64,000 nucleotides of DNA from G963704535 sp963704535 (GCA_963704535.1 OY969916.1:10664001-10728000), one strand, 5' to 3'. Numbered from the stretch's first letter, positions 50,437 to 58,776 are shown. Translations and numbers: made by a program. The notes: generated by a model not told the origin, from the letters alone.

Positions 50437-51721
50437 CTAGGCGAGTGGCAGCGCGCAGTAGAAGGTTGACCCGGCGCCTTCCTCGCTGGTGGCCCAGATC
50501 CGCCCGCCGTGACCTTCGACCAGGTGCTTGGCGATCGCTAGGCCGAGGCCGGTGCCGCCAGCGTTGCGGGTGCGCGCGCGGTCGACTTTGTAGAACCGCT
50601 CAAAGATTCGCGGCAGGTCCTGGCTAGGGATGCCGATGCCGGTGTCGCTGATCATCACCAGTATCCACTCGCCCGCCGCGAGCGCCTGCGGTACATGGAT
50701 CGTCGGGCGGCCCTGGTGCGTGAGCGGCAGCTTCGAGCTTCGGCGATTGGCGGAGCCGTGCTGCGCGGGCTCGGCGCGCAGGCGCCGCTCGATATAGCCG
50801 ATGTTGGTCGCCTCTGGCCCGACCGCGATGGTGATCGCGCGGATCGTAATGCTTCCGCCGGCCGGCGTAAACTTGACCGCGTTGTGGAGCAGGTTGAGCA
50901 ACACCTGGCCGATCCGGTCGGCGTCCATCAGCGCTGGCGGAAGCTGGTCGGAGACCTGGGCGCTGATCTGGAGCGATTTACGCTCGGCCTGCGGGCGGAT
51001 GCGCTCCAGTGCCCGCTGCGTGACCGGGCCGAGGGCGGTCGGCACGAGTTGGAGCGCCACCCGCCCTGACTCGATCTGCGATAGCTCGTGGAGTTCATCC
51101 ACTAGCTGGGTGATCGCGTCGACCTCCTGGGCCATCTGGTTGAGCATGCGTTCGGGCGATCGACGGCGGCGGCTCCGATTGCAGCGTCTCGACCAGCAGC
51201 TTGACGGAGGCCAGCGGCGTGCGCAGCTCGTGCGAGACGTTGGCGACCATATCGCGGCGCGCTCGCTCGAGCATACTGAGCTGTGTGACGTCGCGGATGA
51301 TCAGGACCGCGCCGTGCATGACATTCGCCGATAACGGCAGTGCGCGCAGCCGCAGGGTTCGCCCACCCACGATCGGCTGGAGCACCATCTCGCGCGCCTC
51401 GCCGTCGCGCAGGACCTCGTTCACCAGGGTGTCGGCCTGGTAATCGCGCACCAATGTGATCAGCCCCTGCCCAAGCGCGACCGAGCGCTCGGTTCCCAGC
51501 AGGGCCTCGGCCTGTGGGTTGAGGAAGCGCACCTCGCGCTCTTCGTCGAGCAGCACCAGCCCGGCGTCGAGCGCGGCCATGGTGGCCTGAAACAAAGGCG
51601 GGAAATACTCAACCGAGGTGGGCGTGGCCGCGTGGGCGGCGTTGGCGCGCCGCCACAGCCACAGCGCCCAGCCGAGCGTGGCGATCAAGGCCAGGACGAG
51701 GATGATCGTCAGGAGGTCCAT
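50437..51721 (-). CDS. PhoR-like sensor histidine kinase, apparent frameshift
   Basis: This membrane sensor kinase has one N-terminal membrane span (IILVLALIATLGWALWLW) and a PAS-like domain (LDAGLVLLDEEREVRFLNPQ). The phospho-acceptor helix is DMVANVSHELRTPLASVKLL. The frame breaks at about 51154. Removing one G from the GGG run there gives SIAERMLNQMAQEVD and joins the kinase core: the second dimerisation helix, N-box LLNLLHNAVKFTPAGG, G1 VMISDTGIGIPSQDL, F-box and G2 GTGLGLAIAKHLVEGHGG. The total is ~427 residues, normal for PhoR. A ~25-residue insert (RAEPAQHGSANRRSSKLPLT region) lies between N and G1 boxes. It follows the response regulator in one operon. Confidence 0.88.
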
Positions 51722-51726
51722 GAAAA

Positions 51727-52419
51727 TTAGTCGATGGATGGTATCTCGAAGCGATAGCCGACGCCGCGAACGGTCTGGATGTAGGTCGGCCGGCCGGGGT
51801 CCGGCTCGATCTTTTCGCGCAGCCAGCGGATGTGGACATCGACCGTGCGGCTATCGCCCAGGAAATCATAGCCCCACACGCGCTCCAGCAGCACATCGCG
51901 CGAAAGCGCCATCCCGCGATTGCGGATCAGGCACGCCAGCAGATCGAACTCTTTCTGCGAGAGGTTGATCTCGGCGTCGTCGCGCCAGGCCCGGCGCGAC
52001 CCGGTGTCGACGCGCAGGCTGCCGGCGTCCAGCACCTCGCGGCTGGCGACAGGCTGGCGGTCGGTGCGCCGCATAATCGCCCGCACGCGGGCCAGCAGCT
52101 CGCCCAGGCTGAAAGGCTTGGACACGTAATCGTCAGCGCCAAGCTCCAGCCCGGCGATCCGGTCAACCTCGTCCTGGCGCGCGGTAAGCATCAAGATCGG
52201 CACATCGCTTTCCTGGCGCAGGATGCGGCAGACCGAGAACCCATCGAGGCGCGGGAGCATGACATCGAGGATCACTAGGTCGGGCCGCTCGCGCCGGGCC
52301 AGCTCAAGGCCCTGCACGCCATCGCCGGCGACGAATACGCCATAGCCCTCGCGCTCGAGGTTGTAGCGCAGCGTTTCTGAGAGGGTCTGTTCATCTTCGA
52401 CAAGCAGTACGGTTGGCAT
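51727..52419 (-). CDS. PhoB/OmpR-family response regulator
   Basis: This 230-residue transcription factor has a receiver domain (TVLLVEDEQTLSETLRYNLE; phospho-acceptor in LVILDVMLPRLDGFSV; MLTARQDE; ADDYVSKPFSLGELLAR) and a winged-helix DNA-binding domain (INLSQKEFDLLACLIRNRG, then VDVHIRWLREKIEPD and IQTVRGVGYRFE). It is upstream of the kinase with a 5-base gap. No phosphate transport genes are adjacent, so the link to phosphate is by family resemblance only. Confidence 0.93.
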   Translation of the reverse strand: MPTVLLVEDEQTLSETLRYNLEREGYGVFVAGDGVQGLELARRERPDLVILDVMLPRLDGFSVCRILRQESDVPILMLTARQDEVDRIAGLELGADDYVSKPFSLGELLARVRAIMRRTDRQPVASREVLDAGSLRVDTGSRRAWRDDAEINLSQKEFDLLACLIRNRGMALSRDVLLERVWGYDFLGDSRTVDVHIRWLREKIEPDPGRPTYIQTVRGVGYRFEIPSID

Positions 52420-52468
52420 AGTTGGTGTGTCTCATAATGTTGTCGCCATAGGTTGATTTACGATTGCG

Positions 52469-52573
52469 TGAAACGTGTTGCGTGTTGCATGTTGCGTGGT
52501 CCGGGCAGCCACGGAGGGCCGGGCCGCCACGGAGGGCCGGCCCTACAGGTTCTCAATTTTCAATTTTCAATTC
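52469..52573. repeat. heptamer arrays between regulator and galactokinase
   Basis: GTGTTGC/ATGTTGC/GTGAAAC units (about 52468-52497), a CCACGGAGGGCCGG direct repeat (52509-52541) and AATTTTC/AATTCTC units (about 52554-52575) occur. The last array touches the 3' end of the galactokinase gene. Confidence 0.7.
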
Positions 52574-53740
52574 TCATGTTTCTGGAAGCGCGCGGCCGAC
52601 CCCATCGCTGGCGCGGCAGACGTAGATCGCGGTCGCTTGCCCGGTCGCCTCCAGGTAGGCCGCAGCAACATCGCGCTGGAAGCGCTCGACCGCATCCTGC
52701 GCGACCAGGCTGACGGTGCAGCCGCCGAATCCGGCCCCGGTCAGCCGTGAGCCGTAGCAGCCCGGCACGCGCCGCGCTGCCTCGACTAGCGCGTCTATCT
52801 CAGGGATGCTGACTTGATAATCGTCGCGGAGGCTGCGATGGGACTCGTCCATGAGCTTGCCGAAGGTCTCGATGTCCCCGCGCTCCAGCGCCGTAGCGCT
52901 GCGCACCGTCCGGTCATTCTCGGTGATCACGTGGCGGGCGCGCGACCGGATCGGCTCCGGCAGAGCGGCCTCGTGCTCCTGGAACTGCGCGACCGTCATA
53001 TCGCGGAGCGCGCTGATCTTCGGGTACCACTGCTTGAACAGGCGCACTGCTTCATCACATTCCGCGCGGCGCTGGTTGTAGGCCGAGCCGGCCAGCCGGC
53101 GTTCCACCTGGCTGTCGCAGACGACGATTTTGACGCCGGAGGGCAGCGGCACCGGCCGGTAGTTCAGGTCGCGGCAGTCGAGCAGCAGCGCGTGGTCGGT
53201 CTGCCCAAGCGCCGAGATGAACTGGTCCATGATCCCGCACTGGACGCCGACAAATGAGTTCTCGGCGCCCTGCGCGAGCAGCGCCAGCTCTTCACCCAGT
53301 AGGTTGAGCTTGTTGAGCACCTGGAAGGCGTAGCCCGTTGCGACCTCCAGGGCGGCCGAGGAGGAAAGCCCCGACCCACGCGGCACATCGCTTCGGATGA
53401 GCAGGTTGGCTCCGCCAAGGATGTGCCCGGCGACGAGCAGCGCCTTGGCCACGCCGCGCACGTAGTCGCTCCAGGGATGCTCGGCGCTGCGCTCGATCTG
53501 GTCGAGCGCGAACTCGTCCTCGTCGTCCAAGTCCACGGCGACAATGTGGACCCGCTGATCGTCACGCGGCCGGGCCGCGACATAAGTCGCGCGGTCGATC
53601 GCGACTGGGAAGACATACCCGTCGTTGTAGTCGGTATGCTCGCCGATTAGATTGACGCGACCGGGGGCGCGAACGATCAGCCGCGGGTGGATGCCGTAGT
53701 GCTGCTGGAATTGGTCGCGGATCGTATTGACATCGAGCAT
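52574..53740 (-). CDS. galK: galactokinase
   Basis: Galactokinase phosphorylates alpha-D-galactose with ATP, the first committed step of the Leloir pathway, in the cytoplasm. This 388-residue GHMP kinase has VRAPGRVNLIGEHTDYNDGY (the galactokinase signature with the sugar-binding residues), SDVPRGSGLSSSAALEVA (ATP-binding motif 2), CGIMDQFISALGQ (with the catalytic Asp) and RLTGAGFGGCTVSLV (motif 3). ATG 53740 matches the family N-terminus; the frame is open to 53836 but lacks support. An extended -10 lies ~70 bases upstream. Other Leloir genes are not in the window. Confidence 0.95.
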   Translation of the reverse strand: MLDVNTIRDQFQQHYGIHPRLIVRAPGRVNLIGEHTDYNDGYVFPVAIDRATYVAARPRDDQRVHIVAVDLDDEDEFALDQIERSAEHPWSDYVRGVAKALLVAGHILGGANLLIRSDVPRGSGLSSSAALEVATGYAFQVLNKLNLLGEELALLAQGAENSFVGVQCGIMDQFISALGQTDHALLLDCRDLNYRPVPLPSGVKIVVCDSQVERRLAGSAYNQRRAECDEAVRLFKQWYPKISALRDMTVAQFQEHEAALPEPIRSRARHVITENDRTVRSATALERGDIETFGKLMDESHRSLRDDYQVSIPEIDALVEAARRVPGCYGSRLTGAGFGGCTVSLVAQDAVERFQRDVAAAYLEATGQATAIYVCRASDGVGRALPET

Positions 53741-53809
53741 GACTATCTCTGTTCTCTGGCGTGTCAGGTAGCGCGAGGAGGATCGCCGATATGATTGGAT
53801 CCAGCGGGC

Positions 53810-53818
53810 ATTATAGCA
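53810..53818 (-). promoter_or_regulatory. extended -10 promoter of galK
   Basis: On the minus strand ATGCTATAATGCCCGCT contains TGCTATAAT. It differs by one base in 17 from the aat promoter block. Transcription would begin near 53803, about 63 bases before the start codon. Confidence 0.6.
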
Positions 53819-53898
53819 TACCCGTGGCATCAGCACATAGGCGACGGCAGGTGGAGAAAGCCTAAGTCGTAGGGGGGCTGAAAGAAACTAACCGTCTG

Positions 53899-54897
53899 CT
53901 ACAGATTGCCGTTGAACTCACCCTTCACCCGAAAGCGTTCCGGCGGCACCAGTCGGTTCTCGATCAGCAGGCTCAGGAAGACATCGAGCAGCCTGGGATC
54001 GAACTGTGATCCACGCCCGGCCCGCAGCCGCCGGATGGCTTCTTCGGCGCTCAACGCCGCACGGTAGGGCCGATCGGTCGTCATCGCGTCGTAGGCGTCG
54101 ACGATGGTGATGATCCGGGCGCCGATCGGGATCTCCTCGTCGGCCAACCCGCTTGGATAGCCACTACCGTCCCAATATTCATGATGGCTGCCGATGATCG
54201 GGGCGACCTCTTTCGCAAAGCGCATGGGCTCGATGATCCGGGCGCCGATCTCCGGGTGCTGGCGCATCTGGGCTTGCTCGTCGGCGGTTAAGGGGCCTGG
54301 CTTGCGTAGGATCGCCTCGCTCACGCCGATCTTGCCGATATCGTGCAGGATACCGCCGTAGCGCACCGCCCAGATCTGGTTGGACGGCAAGCCGTACTCG
54401 ATCGCGAGCTGCTCGCTGTAGGAGGAAAGCCGCCACAGATGGCCTTCGGTGTAGGCATCTTTGGCCTCGACCGCCTGTGCGAGCATAAAGATCACGCTCT
54501 CGGTATGCTCCAGTTGATCGGTCAGGCGTTTGAGTCGCAACTGCGAGCGGATGCGGGCCCGCAGGATGCTCTGCTCGAACGGCTTGGTCAAGAAGTCATC
54601 GGCGCCGGCCTCGATCCCGCGTGTGCGATGCTCCTTGTCGTCAAGCCCGGTCAGCATGGTGATCGGGATGAGGGCAGTGTTCTCGTCCTCTTTGAGGTGC
54701 TGGCAGACGCTGAAGCCATCCATCTCGGGCATGGTGACGTCGAGCAGAATGAGGTCCGGCTGATGTCGCTTGACGACCTCCAGTGCCTCGCGCCCGTTGC
54801 GTGCCGTCACGACTCTGTAGCCCTCCCTGGTCAGGAAGCGCGTGAGTACGTCAACGATAACGGGCTCGTCGTCTACGACGAGGATCTGAGCCTGCAT
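53899..54897 (-). CDS. response regulator with HD-GYP phosphodiesterase domain
   Basis: This 332-residue protein couples a receiver domain to cyclic-di-GMP hydrolysis. The receiver shows QILVVDDEPVIVDVLTRFL, DLILLDVTMPEMDGFSV and ADDFLTKPFEQSIL. The HD-GYP domain follows: AKDAYTEGHLWRLSSYS, GGILHDIGKIGVSEAILRKPG (HD motif), HHEYWDGSGYPSGL (the HHE...GYP region) and RIITIVDAYDAMTTDRPYR. ATG 54897 is preferred because AGGAG lies upstream; a start at 54945 adds 16 residues of no clear family match. It probably lowers c-di-GMP in response to an unknown kinase, affecting motility or film formation. Confidence 0.92.
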   Translation of the reverse strand: MQAQILVVDDEPVIVDVLTRFLTREGYRVVTARNGREALEVVKRHQPDLILLDVTMPEMDGFSVCQHLKEDENTALIPITMLTGLDDKEHRTRGIEAGADDFLTKPFEQSILRARIRSQLRLKRLTDQLEHTESVIFMLAQAVEAKDAYTEGHLWRLSSYSEQLAIEYGLPSNQIWAVRYGGILHDIGKIGVSEAILRKPGPLTADEQAQMRQHPEIGARIIEPMRFAKEVAPIIGSHHEYWDGSGYPSGLADEEIPIGARIITIVDAYDAMTTDRPYRAALSAEEAIRRLRAGRGSQFDPRLLDVFLSLLIENRLVPPERFRVKGEFNGNL

Positions 54898-55011
54898 AGT
54901 GGATGTCTCCTCGTTGGCAGGACCCGAAGAAGTCTGGTTCGCCAATTAGATGCAGTGTGGCCGCAGGCGAGGAGGCCGAGGGACTGACGACACCGCCAGG
55001 GTCATCATATC

Positions 55012-55020
55012 AGTATAGCA
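55012..55020 (-). promoter_or_regulatory. extended -10 promoter of the HD-GYP gene
   Basis: On the minus strand TTATGCTATACTGATATG contains TGCTATACT. Transcription would begin near 55005, giving a ~108-base leader. It lies between the end of the DUF309 gene and the HD-GYP gene. Confidence 0.5.
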
Positions 55021-55029
55021 TAACTTCTC

Positions 55030-55392
55030 TTAATACTTACGATCAGCGCTCGTGTCGGCTGGTGGGGAGCTGATCCGCAGCTGCGGCGCGCCGCTCGCCA
55101 GCCCTCCTGCGACGACAAAACGGTCCATATCGGCGATCAGCGCGCGCAGATCGAGCCCTTGCATCGACGGGGGCAGGGCGACCAGTTTCGGGCGGCTTTT
55201 CTCCCAGTTGCGCCGTAGCCCACGCTGGTTGCCCCTTTTCCAGTGGACTAGTGCTGCGGCGGCCTGGATGATGCCTTTATAGAAGGTGGACTCCGGCTCG
55301 GCCGATGCCAGCCAGCATGCCTCCCACTGCTCGTGCGCGTGCCAATACTCGCCCTCATTGAAGAGGCGGATGCCTTCGAGATACGATTTCAT
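55030..55392 (-). CDS. DUF309 domain protein
   Basis: This 120-residue protein carries the DUF309 helical domain of unknown function. The family signature is GIRLFNEGEYWHAHEQWEACW (the E-YW-AHE-WE core), followed by FYKGIIQAAAALVHWKRGNQRGL. The start at 55392 is five bases after the rhodanese stop, so the two genes are co-transcribed and probably translationally coupled. The C-terminal ~25 residues are not conserved in appearance. Confidence 0.85.
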   Translation of the reverse strand: MKSYLEGIRLFNEGEYWHAHEQWEACWLASAEPESTFYKGIIQAAAALVHWKRGNQRGLRRNWEKSRPKLVALPPSMQGLDLRALIADMDRFVVAGGLASGAPQLRISSPPADTSADRKY

Positions 55393-55397
55393 GGTGC

Positions 55398-55739
55398 TTA
55401 ATATCGCGGGATGTTGGGGTCGAGTCGCCGCGACCAATCCTCGATTCCGCCGAGCATATTCGCGACATTGGCGAAGCCGAGCTGGCTGGCCAGGTAGCTT
55501 GCGATCTGCTGGCTGCGCCCGCCCCGATGGCAGAAGAACACCAGCTCCTCGTCGCGTGGCAGCGTCTCGATCCATTCCTGCGCCCGGCTGAGCGGCAGCA
55601 GCTCCGCGCCCTCGATATGGGCGATCGTGTGCTCCTCCGGCTCGCGGACATCGATCAAGCGAAAGCGCTCGCCGCGCTCCAGTTTCTCCTTGACCTGGGT
55701 CGTCGTCAGGTTCTGGTAGCCTGGCTGGCCTTGGTTCAT
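55398..55739 (-). CDS. rhodanese-domain sulfurtransferase
   Basis: This single-domain rhodanese of 113 residues would carry a persulfide on the Cys of the active-site loop VFFCHRGGRSQQIASYL. RLIDVREPEEHTIAHIEGAELLPLS is the N-terminal family motif with the Asp-Arg pair, and NVANMLGGIEDWSRRLDP closes the domain. It lies upstream of DUF309 and downstream of the ErpA-like gene, a plausible setting for sulfur transfer to Fe-S clusters or tRNA. Confidence 0.92.
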   Translation of the reverse strand: MNQGQPGYQNLTTTQVKEKLERGERFRLIDVREPEEHTIAHIEGAELLPLSRAQEWIETLPRDEELVFFCHRGGRSQQIASYLASQLGFANVANMLGGIEDWSRRLDPNIPRY

Positions 55740-55834
55740 GATAGATCGCGCGCGGAAACAGCTATGGTCGTGCGATAGAAGCCGCGCGCTCCTCCTTTCT
55801 CTGGCGTCAACATCGAGGATGCCCCAGAATTGAA

Positions 55835-55869
55835 AGAGCTACCCCCCTGGCAATAGGTCGGGTAGCTCT
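55835..55869 (-). terminator. intrinsic terminator after the ErpA-like gene
   Basis: On the minus strand AGAGCTACCC and GGGTAGCTCT form a 10-bp stem with a 15-base loop, followed by TTCAATTCT. It lies 21 bases after the ErpA-like stop and separates it from the rhodanese gene. Confidence 0.65.
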
Positions 55870-55889
55870 CAGTGTAGATGGTGGTCGGA

Positions 55890-56351
55890 TTAGCCATTGC
55901 CACAGTGGCCACAGCCGCCGCCGGCGTAGCCTTCGTCGTAGTCCTCATGACCGGCGGCCGATTGCTCGTCCTTGGGGCGGAACGAATGGCCGCAGCCGCA
56001 GCTCGCCTGGGCGTTAGGGTTGTCGATCTTGAAGGCGCCGGCCATCATATTGTCCTGCTGGTAGTCGATCGTGGCGCCTTTCAGATAGCCGGCGCTGACC
56101 GGGTCCACCAGCATACGCAGGCCGTGGGCGTTCCACTCAATATCGCCCTCGCGCATCTCGTCGTCGAACGTCATGCCGTACTGTAGGCCGGAGCACCCGC
56201 CGCCCGCGACGAAAACACGCAGCCCGTAGCCGGTCAGATCCTTCTCGCCCATCATCGCCTGGAGGCGCGACGCGGCCGCCTGGCTGATCGACAGCATTGT
56301 GGTCATCGGCTTGGGTGCGATGCCAATGAATTCCTGGTTGATTACCGTCAT
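55890..56351 (-). CDS. iron-sulfur cluster insertion protein, ErpA/IscA (HesB) family
   Basis: This A-type carrier would deliver Fe-S clusters to apo-proteins. The 153-residue protein has the HesB core: ISQAAASRLQAMMGEKD, GYGLRVFVAGGGCSGLQYGMTF with the first Cys, and NAQASCGCGHSF with the C-x-C pair. An additional C-terminal stretch ends GGGCGHCGNG, adding two Cys not found in the usual 110-residue proteins. AGGAGG at a good distance supports ATG 56351. A -10 (TATACT) lies upstream. MoaA and Mrp genes, both Fe-S-dependent, follow upstream on the same strand. Confidence 0.9.
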   Translation of the reverse strand: MTVINQEFIGIAPKPMTTMLSISQAAASRLQAMMGEKDLTGYGLRVFVAGGGCSGLQYGMTFDDEMREGDIEWNAHGLRMLVDPVSAGYLKGATIDYQQDNMMAGAFKIDNPNAQASCGCGHSFRPKDEQSAAGHEDYDEGYAGGGCGHCGNG

Positions 56352-56401
56352 TGAAGCTTCCTCCTGCACGGAGCGCATGAAATGCCTGATTTCTTGCGCC
56401 C

Positions 56402-56407
56402 AGTATA
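56402..56407 (-). promoter_or_regulatory. -10 element of the ErpA-like gene
   Basis: On the minus strand TGGTATACTGGGCGC carries a TGn-extended -10 (TATACT). Transcription would begin near 56395, about 44 bases before the start codon. Confidence 0.5.
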
Positions 56408-56447
56408 CCAGATCTTTGGCCGAATTGCTAGCGTTTGCTTTCGAAAG

Positions 56448-56495
56448 TCCCGGTAGGGGCGACCCCCTCAAACTCTCCTTTTCAGACAGCCTCTT
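56448..56495. repeat. family B repeat at the moaA stop codon
   Basis: AGGGGCGACCCCCTCAAACTCTCCTTTTCAGACAGCCTCTTA matches the other family B copies. The terminal TTA, read on the minus strand, is the moaA stop codon. Confidence 0.75.
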
Positions 56496-57561
56496 AGCCG
56501 CCTAGCTGGGACATGCCGCGCAGTGTCGGAAGCAGGTGCTCGGGCAGGCCGTGGCCCCAGGGCTTCACGGCGACTGCGTGGCGGATGATCTGCTCGATCT
56601 CGCCCTGGGTGGCGCCGCCGCGGATGGCCGCGCGCAGGTCCACCTCGTCGTCGCGCAGCAGGCACAGGTGCAGGCGCCCGTCGGCGGTCAGGCGCATGCG
56701 GTTGCAGGTGGCGCAGAACGGATCGCTGACTGCACTGATAAAGCCAAGCTTGCCCCGCGCGCCGGGGATGCGGTAGCGCCGCGCCGAGTCGGTCGGGGCG
56801 AGCCCAAGCTCCTCCAGCGGCCCGTACTCGGCCGCGATCCGGGCGATCAGTTCCTCGCTCTTGACCACGCCGTCCTGCGCGACATCGGCAACGCCGGTCA
56901 GCGGCATCACCTCGATAAAGCGCATCTCCCAGCGGGAGGTCAGGGTCAGCGCGGCAAGCTGGGGCACCTCGTCGTCGTTGAGGCCGCGCACGACCACGGC
57001 GTTGAGCTTGATCGGGTGCAGCCCGACCTGGTCGGCCGCAGCAATGCCCTCCCAAACCTGCTCCAACCGGCCGCCGCGGGTCATCTGGCGGAACTTCTGA
57101 GGGTCGAGCGTGTCGATGCTGATGTTGACCCGGTCGAGTCCGGCCTCTTTGAGCGGCCCGGCCAGCTTAGGCAGCCGCAGAGCGTTGGTCGTCATCGCGA
57201 TGTGCTCGATCCCCGGCGTGGCCTTGATCGCCCGCACCAGCTCGACCAAGTCGGGCCGCAGGCTCGGCTCGCCGCCGGTAAGGCGGATCTTCTGGAAGCC
57301 TGTGGCGGCGGCGGCGCGCACGACCAGCAGCAGCTCCTCGCTGGTCAGCAGCTCGGGGCGCGGCATGAACTGCATACCTACCGCCGGCATACAGTAGACG
57401 CAGCGCAGGTTGCAGCGGTCGGTCAGCGAGATGCGCAGGTAGTTGATGCGCCGGCCAAACGCGTCGTGCGCCGGCTCGTCGGTCGCGTAGTTCGGGAGCG
57501 CGGGCCGTTCTGCGGCCGAGTACAGCGGGATCGTCGTCGTGTTCAGGTTGTGTGAGGTCAT
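56494..57561 (-). CDS. moaA: GTP 3',8-cyclase MoaA
   Basis: MoaA is the radical SAM enzyme that, with MoaC, turns GTP into cyclic pyranopterin monophosphate in molybdenum cofactor synthesis. This 355-residue protein has the SAM-cluster motif LTDRCNLRCVYCMP near residue 50, KIRLTGGEPSLRPDL, IAMTTNALRL, RVNISIDTLDP, and the second cluster site SDPFCATCNRMRLTADG with the third Cys in HLCLL. The terminal Gly-Gly (MSQLGG) needed for activity is present. No moaC or other mo genes are adjacent. The ATG at 57561 fits the family with a ~35-residue N-terminal extension. Confidence 0.95.
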   Translation of the reverse strand: MTSHNLNTTTIPLYSAAERPALPNYATDEPAHDAFGRRINYLRISLTDRCNLRCVYCMPAVGMQFMPRPELLTSEELLLVVRAAAATGFQKIRLTGGEPSLRPDLVELVRAIKATPGIEHIAMTTNALRLPKLAGPLKEAGLDRVNISIDTLDPQKFRQMTRGGRLEQVWEGIAAADQVGLHPIKLNAVVVRGLNDDEVPQLAALTLTSRWEMRFIEVMPLTGVADVAQDGVVKSEELIARIAAEYGPLEELGLAPTDSARRYRIPGARGKLGFISAVSDPFCATCNRMRLTADGRLHLCLLRDDEVDLRAAIRGGATQGEIEQIIRHAVAVKPWGHGLPEHLLPTLRGMSQLGG

Positions 57562-57568
57562 ACTAATC

Positions 57569-57642
57569 CCCGATCAGAGATTAGAGATTAGAGATTAGAG
57601 ATTGACACGGAGCAATCTCCAATCTCCAATCTCTAATCTCAA
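57569..57642. repeat. heptamer-armed stem-loop (GAGATTA units)
   Basis: Four AGAGATT/GAGATTA units, the loop GACACGGAG and four CAATCTC/TAATCTC units give a near-perfect ~28-bp stem. It fills the gap between mrp and moaA. A close relative with GGAGATT units lies at 61087. Confidence 0.9.
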
Positions 57643-58758
57643 TCAAGCTTCTTTGCCGTATTCCATCCTGCTCACGCGTGCGGCGAGCTGCCGGGCGGCC
57701 TCGCGGAACATTTCGGCGTAGGCGTCGGGCATATCGCTAGTCACCGCCGGGCGCCCGGTGTCACCGCCCTCGCGCACGCTTATGCCCAGCGGGATCTGCG
57801 CCAGCAGCGGCACGCCGACCTGGGCGGCCAGCCGCGCCGCGCCGCCGGTGCCGAAGATGTCGTAGCGGTTGCCGGTGTCGGGCGCGATGAAGTAGGCCAT
57901 GTTCTCGATGATCCCCAGCAGCGGCACATTGACCTTCCTGAACATCTCCATGCTCTTGATCACGTCCAGCGTCGCCACCTCCTGCGGCGTTGTCACCGTG
58001 ACGACGCCGGTCAGCCCGACGTTCTGGAGCGATTGCGTGAGTGTCAGGGCGATATCGCCGGTGCCAGGCGGCATGTCGATGACCAGGTAGTCGAGCGGCG
58101 CCCACTCGACGTTGTAGAGGAACTGGCGCAGGAGCTGAGAGACCATCGGGCCGCGCCAGATCACCGGCTGCCGGTCGTCGATCAGGAAGCCGACCGACAT
58201 CATCTTGATGCCGTAGGCCTCGATCGGAAAGAAACGCGGCTGGCCGTTCGGCATCTGTGTCGCCTCGGGCTGCCGGCCCTTGGTGCCCATCATTAGCGGG
58301 ACCGATGGGCCGTGGATGTCGGCGTCGAGCAGGCCGACGCGGGCGCCCTCCTGGGCCAGCGCCACGGCCAGGTTCACAGCGGCGGTCGATTTGCCGACGC
58401 CGCCCTTGCCGGCGGCCACGGCGATCACGTGGCTCACGCCGGGGATCGCCGCCTTATCGAGGATGCCGCCGCGTGGCCGCACGCTCGCGCTCCACTCGAT
58501 CTGCACGTGCTCCTTCGGCACGCCGGCGATCTTCTGTAGGGCGGCCTCGCACTCCTGCTGAATCTGGTCCTTGAGCGGGCACGCCGGCGTCGTCAGCTCG
58601 ACCGTGAAGCTGACGCGGCCATCGGCCACCTTCAGATCTTTGATCATCTTACGCGACACCAGGTCGCCGCCGAGTTCCGGCTCCTGCACGGTGCCAAGCG
58701 CCCGCAAGACCAGCTCCTCGGTGATGCCGTCGTTCTTTCCGCGCGAGAAAAAGCCCAT
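57643..58758 (-). CDS. Mrp/NBP35-family Fe-S carrier ATPase
   Basis: This 371-residue P-loop ATPase belongs to the Mrp/ApbC (NBP35) family and assembles or carries Fe-S clusters. An N-terminal MIP18-like domain (VLRALGTVQEPELGGDLVSR) precedes the ATPase: deviant Walker A VAAGKGGVGKSTAAVNLA, VGLLDADIHGPSVPLMMG, YLVIDMPPGTGDIALTL and GIIENMAYF. The usual CxxC near the C-terminus is replaced: the segment after ENMAYF reads IAPDTGNRYDIFGTGGA without Cys, so cluster binding may differ. It is upstream of moaA on the same strand, and an extended -10 lies ~160 bases upstream. Confidence 0.9.
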   Translation of the reverse strand: MGFFSRGKNDGITEELVLRALGTVQEPELGGDLVSRKMIKDLKVADGRVSFTVELTTPACPLKDQIQQECEAALQKIAGVPKEHVQIEWSASVRPRGGILDKAAIPGVSHVIAVAAGKGGVGKSTAAVNLAVALAQEGARVGLLDADIHGPSVPLMMGTKGRQPEATQMPNGQPRFFPIEAYGIKMMSVGFLIDDRQPVIWRGPMVSQLLRQFLYNVEWAPLDYLVIDMPPGTGDIALTLTQSLQNVGLTGVVTVTTPQEVATLDVIKSMEMFRKVNVPLLGIIENMAYFIAPDTGNRYDIFGTGGAARLAAQVGVPLLAQIPLGISVREGGDTGRPAVTSDMPDAYAEMFREAARQLAARVSRMEYGKEA

Positions 58759-58776
58759 GTATCGAGCTCCAGTTTC

